Origin: Nanobdellota archaeon
GTDB taxonomy: Archaea; Nanobdellota; Nanobdellia; Woesearchaeales; JAHJBD01
Length of the DNA stretch: 14,371 nt
Direction: 5' to 3'
Assembly: GCA_018813725.1 (NCBI GenBank)
Contig: JAHJBD010000095.1
Location: forward strand, 1 to 14,371
The notes beneath the pieces are model-generated. The model had not been told where the DNA came from. It ran no database searches and saw nothing but the letters and a program-made list of their open reading frames with translations. Shown here in pieces: positions 12,018 to 14,371 of this stretch. Positions within the stretch are counted from its first letter, which is position 1, and each line of letters begins with the position of its first letter. Both the position numbers and the translations under genes were made by a program.

Positions 12018-12065
12018 ATGTCAGGCGACTATGATGATGATGAATCAAAAGAAGAAGATTGGTAA
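12018..12065 (+). CDS. Possible 15-residue acidic micropeptide
   Basis: A very strong ribosome binding site, GGGGGTGA (12004-12011), lies six bases before an ATG that opens only MSGDYDDDESKEEDW and TAA. Eight of 15 residues are Asp or Glu. The quality of the ribosome binding site is unusual for this window, where most genes have none. A T-rich run follows the stop, though it lies where the next gene begins. Confidence 0.3.
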   Translation: MSGDYDDDESKEEDW

Positions 12066-12095
12066 TATTTACCTAATTATTTTTTCTTGATTAAT

Positions 12096-12545
12096 ATGGA
12101 AATACAAAGACTGCTAAATAAAGCTAGAAGATCTATCAGCAGCTATTGCATCAATGAATGCAAAGCCTACTGCTGTAGAAAGGGTTACTTAGTGCTAACT
12201 CAAAAAGAGCATGACCTTATCCTCAAGAATAGTCATGAAAAGGTTGAATCTCTTAAACTATTAAAGGCGCTTCCAAACAACAAGTTCTCACTTTACATGG
12301 GAAATGCAAATTTGCCTTGTCCAAGCCTATTGGACTTTAAATGCACTATCCACAAAAGCAAGAATAGGCCGATGGTATGCCATGACTTTCCAATATTCAT
12401 AGAAGACCACGAGATAAGGCTCTCACATAGGTGCCCAGCTGTAAAAGAGGACCTTTTCTACCCGTACATGGCAAGATTAAAGAAATTAGGTTATAAGATA
12501 ATAGTAAGTAGCGAATTGATGGATTCAGAATTCATGTACGCCTAG
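12096..12545 (+). CDS. YkgJ-type cysteine-cluster (CxxCxxCC) protein
   Basis: A 149-residue protein of the zinc/iron-chelating cluster family related to YkgJ. Eight Cys are seen: C18-x3-C22-x3-C26-C27, then C75 and C83 (LPCPSLLDFKCTIHKSK), C95 (RPMVCHDFP) and C113 (HRCPAV). The block PCPxL...C-x-I-H...RPxxCxxFP is the family hallmark. Members are thought to bind Zn or an Fe-S cluster; their role is generally unknown. ATG 12096 is preferred over an in-frame TTG at 12087; no ribosome binding site is seen. It ends convergently with the 503-residue gene, and both stops fall in one CTAG. Confidence 0.85.
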   Translation: MEIQRLLNKARRSISSYCINECKAYCCRKGYLVLTQKEHDLILKNSHEKVESLKLLKALPNNKFSLYMGNANLPCPSLLDFKCTIHKSKNRPMVCHDFPIFIEDHEIRLSHRCPAVKEDLFYPYMARLKKLGYKIIVSSELMDSEFMYA

Positions 12546-14053
12546 GCAGGCCTGCGCACCTGTTTTAAGCTTCTTATAAGCTGTTCCAGAAAATTATCAA
12601 TGTGATGATAAGCTTCCCTTTCTTCAGGAAGTTTCCAGGATTTCGCTTCTCTAGCTAGTTCCTGCTTATATTTATTTGCGCCATCGAGAGCCCCCTGCGC
12701 CATCCTATACTTTTCATGCATATAATCTCCATCATCCTCAAGGATCCATATTGAATTTCTTGCTAGCTCTTCTATCTTACCAAGCAGATCACCAGCATGA
12801 AGTCCACACCCCTTATCAGTCATGCCTGCAAACTCTTTAAAACTCTCTTGCCATCCTGCCTCATTAAAAGGCCCCCCGGCAACATGGCTCATCCAGCCTG
12901 ATTTGGACATACGCATAAATGTAAATCCGCGCTCTGTTATCCTTCTCCTTATACATTCAAATAACGACTCACCTTTCTTTGGGAACAATACAGCTAACCC
13001 GCCAGCCTTCTCCTGATAGTATTTTGGTTCATGATCAGGATTTGCAACAATTATCTCAGCCCCCCTTGGCAGCTGAAGTGAACCAAACACATAAGTGTCC
13101 TCTGGCCATATGCTTCTTACCTTGCTAAAGATAAGATTCAAAGGAACAAGTATAGCGTATGCCATCTGTGACCATGCTGCGCCTTCCCAATGGTCACTAA
13201 CAGCTGAATTTAGTGCAAAATGTATAGTGTTCCTTGGCCATGGATAGACTTTCCCTTCAAAATTGAGCCCATACCTTCCTGCTGGTATGATTACGCCATT
13301 CTTTGGAAAATAGTCTGTGATGTGCACAGCTATAAGTGAATTTGTATCAATCTTCCCAGTCAGCTTTCTTCTGCCAGATAAAAGCTCGCTTACAAACCGG
13401 CTCTTGTCCCTTACCTTTCTAAGGTCACTTATCTCTTTGCCAAGGAGTTCAAGATCATGGCTGTTAAACTGAGTCTTAAGCTTTTCAAGATCATCAAGTA
13501 TCCTCTTAGCTGATCCTATGAGAATAGAACTGTCAGTACTAACGCTATTTATGGATTTTTGTTCAGAATCAAGCAAAGGCTCAAGCTTCTCAAATTCACT
13601 GAAACTATATCGGCGTATAAGGCCCTTAATAATCCTTTCCTGCTGTTTCAGGTCATCGATTATCTGTTTTAGCTGCCTTACCATCTCTGTGATCTTATCC
13701 CTTTCAAGATAGACAACATGCATAAGAAGCTGCGCCTGAGATTCAGAGAACCTGCCAAAGAATCCAAGTTCCTTAATCTTGGTCAATCTTTCCTCCTCAT
13801 GTATTCCAATATCCAAATCCTCTAACAGCAGCTTCAGCTGCCTTTTTATCCTGCTTAAGATAGAGACAAAATCCTTTTGAGGGTTTCTCTTAAGAATCTT
13901 TGCAAATAAGCTTCTCTCTTCAAGCATGTCCTTTGCCCTTGAGTATACCCTTTTTTTCTGATAGAATATCTTCTTTACTATCTCTAAAAACCTATGCAGC
14001 TTAAGCAGATGGAAATATACATCCCTTTCAGCTTCAGCAGACTTATTCTTCAT
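12542..14053 (-). CDS. Unrecognised 503-residue coiled-coil protein with C-terminal globular domain
   Basis: The start is ATG 14053 (MKNKSAEAERD), with a TATA box 27 nt upstream; an in-frame TTG at 14068 is less likely. Residues 1-235 are strongly helical and charged, with coiled-coil character at about 60-150 and 180-220 (RQLKQIIDDLKQQERIIKGL). From 238 a globular region follows: LIAVHITDYFPKNGVIIPAG (240-259), NTIHFALNSAVSDHWEGAAW (275-294), YVFGSLQLPRGAEIIVANPDH (321-341) and GGLAVLFP. The C terminus is helical again (430-500). The family is not recognised. The order H-x-x-D, IHFxLN, LP-strand is like that in the 474-residue protein at 4137-5561, so they may share a domain. No signal peptide or membrane segment. 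Confidence 0.72.
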   Translation of the reverse strand: MKNKSAEAERDVYFHLLKLHRFLEIVKKIFYQKKRVYSRAKDMLEERSLFAKILKRNPQKDFVSILSRIKRQLKLLLEDLDIGIHEEERLTKIKELGFFGRFSESQAQLLMHVVYLERDKITEMVRQLKQIIDDLKQQERIIKGLIRRYSFSEFEKLEPLLDSEQKSINSVSTDSSILIGSAKRILDDLEKLKTQFNSHDLELLGKEISDLRKVRDKSRFVSELLSGRRKLTGKIDTNSLIAVHITDYFPKNGVIIPAGRYGLNFEGKVYPWPRNTIHFALNSAVSDHWEGAAWSQMAYAILVPLNLIFSKVRSIWPEDTYVFGSLQLPRGAEIIVANPDHEPKYYQEKAGGLAVLFPKKGESLFECIRRRITERGFTFMRMSKSGWMSHVAGGPFNEAGWQESFKEFAGMTDKGCGLHAGDLLGKIEELARNSIWILEDDGDYMHEKYRMAQGALDGANKYKQELAREAKSWKLPEEREAYHHIDNFLEQLIRSLKQVRRPA

Positions 14054-14074
14054 GATAATACAAATCAAGAACCA

Positions 14075-14085
14075 ATAATATAAAT
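14075..14085 (-). promoter_or_regulatory. TATA box for the 503-residue gene
   Basis: The minus strand reads ATTTATATTAT, centred 27 nt before the ATG at 14053. This is leaderless spacing. Confidence 0.45.
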
Positions 14086-14116
14086 TTAACTAAAAAAGAA
14101 AATAAAAAAAGAGAAT

Positions 14117-14371
14117 TTATTTCTCTTTAAGTGCTGCCTGAGCTGCTGCAAGCCTTGCAATAGGCACCCTATAAGGTGAACAGCTTACTTCATTAAGGCC
14201 TATCCTGTGGCAGAACTCGACAGAAGTTGGCTCTCCGCCATGCTCGCCGCAGATACCGATATGTATCTTTGGATTGACTTTCTTTGCAAGCTCTATGCAC
14301 TGCTTCATGAGCTTTCCCACACCTTCTTGGTCTATTGCCTGGAAAGGATCCCTGTCATAAACACCCTTAGC
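14117..14371 (-). CDS. ppdK: Pyruvate, phosphate dikinase, C-terminal end (partial)
   Basis: The frame is open from the window edge to TAA at 14117-14119, so only the last 84 residues are seen. They contain GICGEHGGEPTSVEF, whose Cys is the proton donor of the pyruvate/PEP-binding TIM-barrel domain, then SCSPYRVPIARLAAAQAAL, the standard PPDK end. PEP synthase has a different sequence after the GICG, so PPDK is the better call. The enzyme interconverts pyruvate + ATP + Pi and PEP + AMP + PPi, in glycolysis or gluconeogenesis. AMP produced here would be used by the adenylate kinase encoded in the window, though the genes are not linked in an operon. Confidence 0.93.
   Translation of the reverse strand, partial: AKGVYDRDPFQAIDQEGVGKLMKQCIELAKKVNPKIHIGICGEHGGEPTSVEFCHRIGLNEVSCSPYRVPIARLAAAQAALKEK

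Overview
The window looks like part of a compact, AT-rich archaeal chromosome, most likely of a DPANN lineage such as Woesearchaeota or a relative. The evidence is archaeal: HerA and Mre11 repair proteins, an Era-like GTPase with its DUF2073 and zinc-ribbon partners, an archaeal YchF/Ygr210-type GTPase, TruD, TATA boxes about 25-30 nt upstream of start codons (mostly leaderless genes), and tRNA genes interrupted by short introns with bulge-helix-bulge (BHB) pairing. The lineage assignment is inference; the domain assignment is firm. Several convergent gene pairs end within a few bases of each other or overlap.

Layout. Positions 1-342 hold the 3' part of an unrecognised helical protein. Positions 344-3645 (minus strand) hold herA, an unrecognised 167-residue gene and mre11, a break-resection cluster without rad50 or nurA next to it. 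Positions 3725-5561 (plus) hold a small membrane protein and a 474-residue protein of unknown function. Positions 5627-7051 (plus) are the conserved GTPase/DUF2073/zinc-ribbon operon (oapABC-like). It faces a GTPase with a C-terminal TGS domain (7054-8250, minus). Then come a Trp-rich unknown protein (8340-8981), an intron-containing tRNA-Thr(UGU), a small secreted or anchored protein (9318-9722), a bacterial-type adenylate kinase (9761-10396), truD (minus), an intron-containing tRNA-Arg(CCU), a cluster of very small ORFs, a cysteine-cluster protein of the YkgJ/CxxCxxCC type, an unknown 503-residue coiled-coil protein (minus), and the C-terminal end of pyruvate, phosphate dikinase (minus, cut by the window edge).

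The most unusual part is the two tRNA loci. Neither tRNA folds unless introns are removed. tRNA-Thr seems to need two (23 nt at 30/31 and 15 nt at 37/38), and tRNA-Arg needs one 15-nt intron inside the anticodon stem (28/29). Each tRNA is followed by the same kind of short non-coding element: a pyrimidine tract running into CTTTCGAG, a small stem ending CGAGAAAGC, GGTTGATAT, an AGGGCAG...CTGCYCTTAT hairpin, and then a second, partial copy of that tRNA's own 3' end. This is the layout expected for a small element inserted at tRNA 3' ends, and I do not recognise it as a named family. The Arg copy carries two extra hairpins that the Thr copy lacks.

A second lead is that the 474- and 503-residue unknown proteins appear to share a C-terminal pattern (H-x-x-D, then IHFxLN, then an LP strand-type segment). 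They may be distant relatives carrying the same uncharacterised domain.
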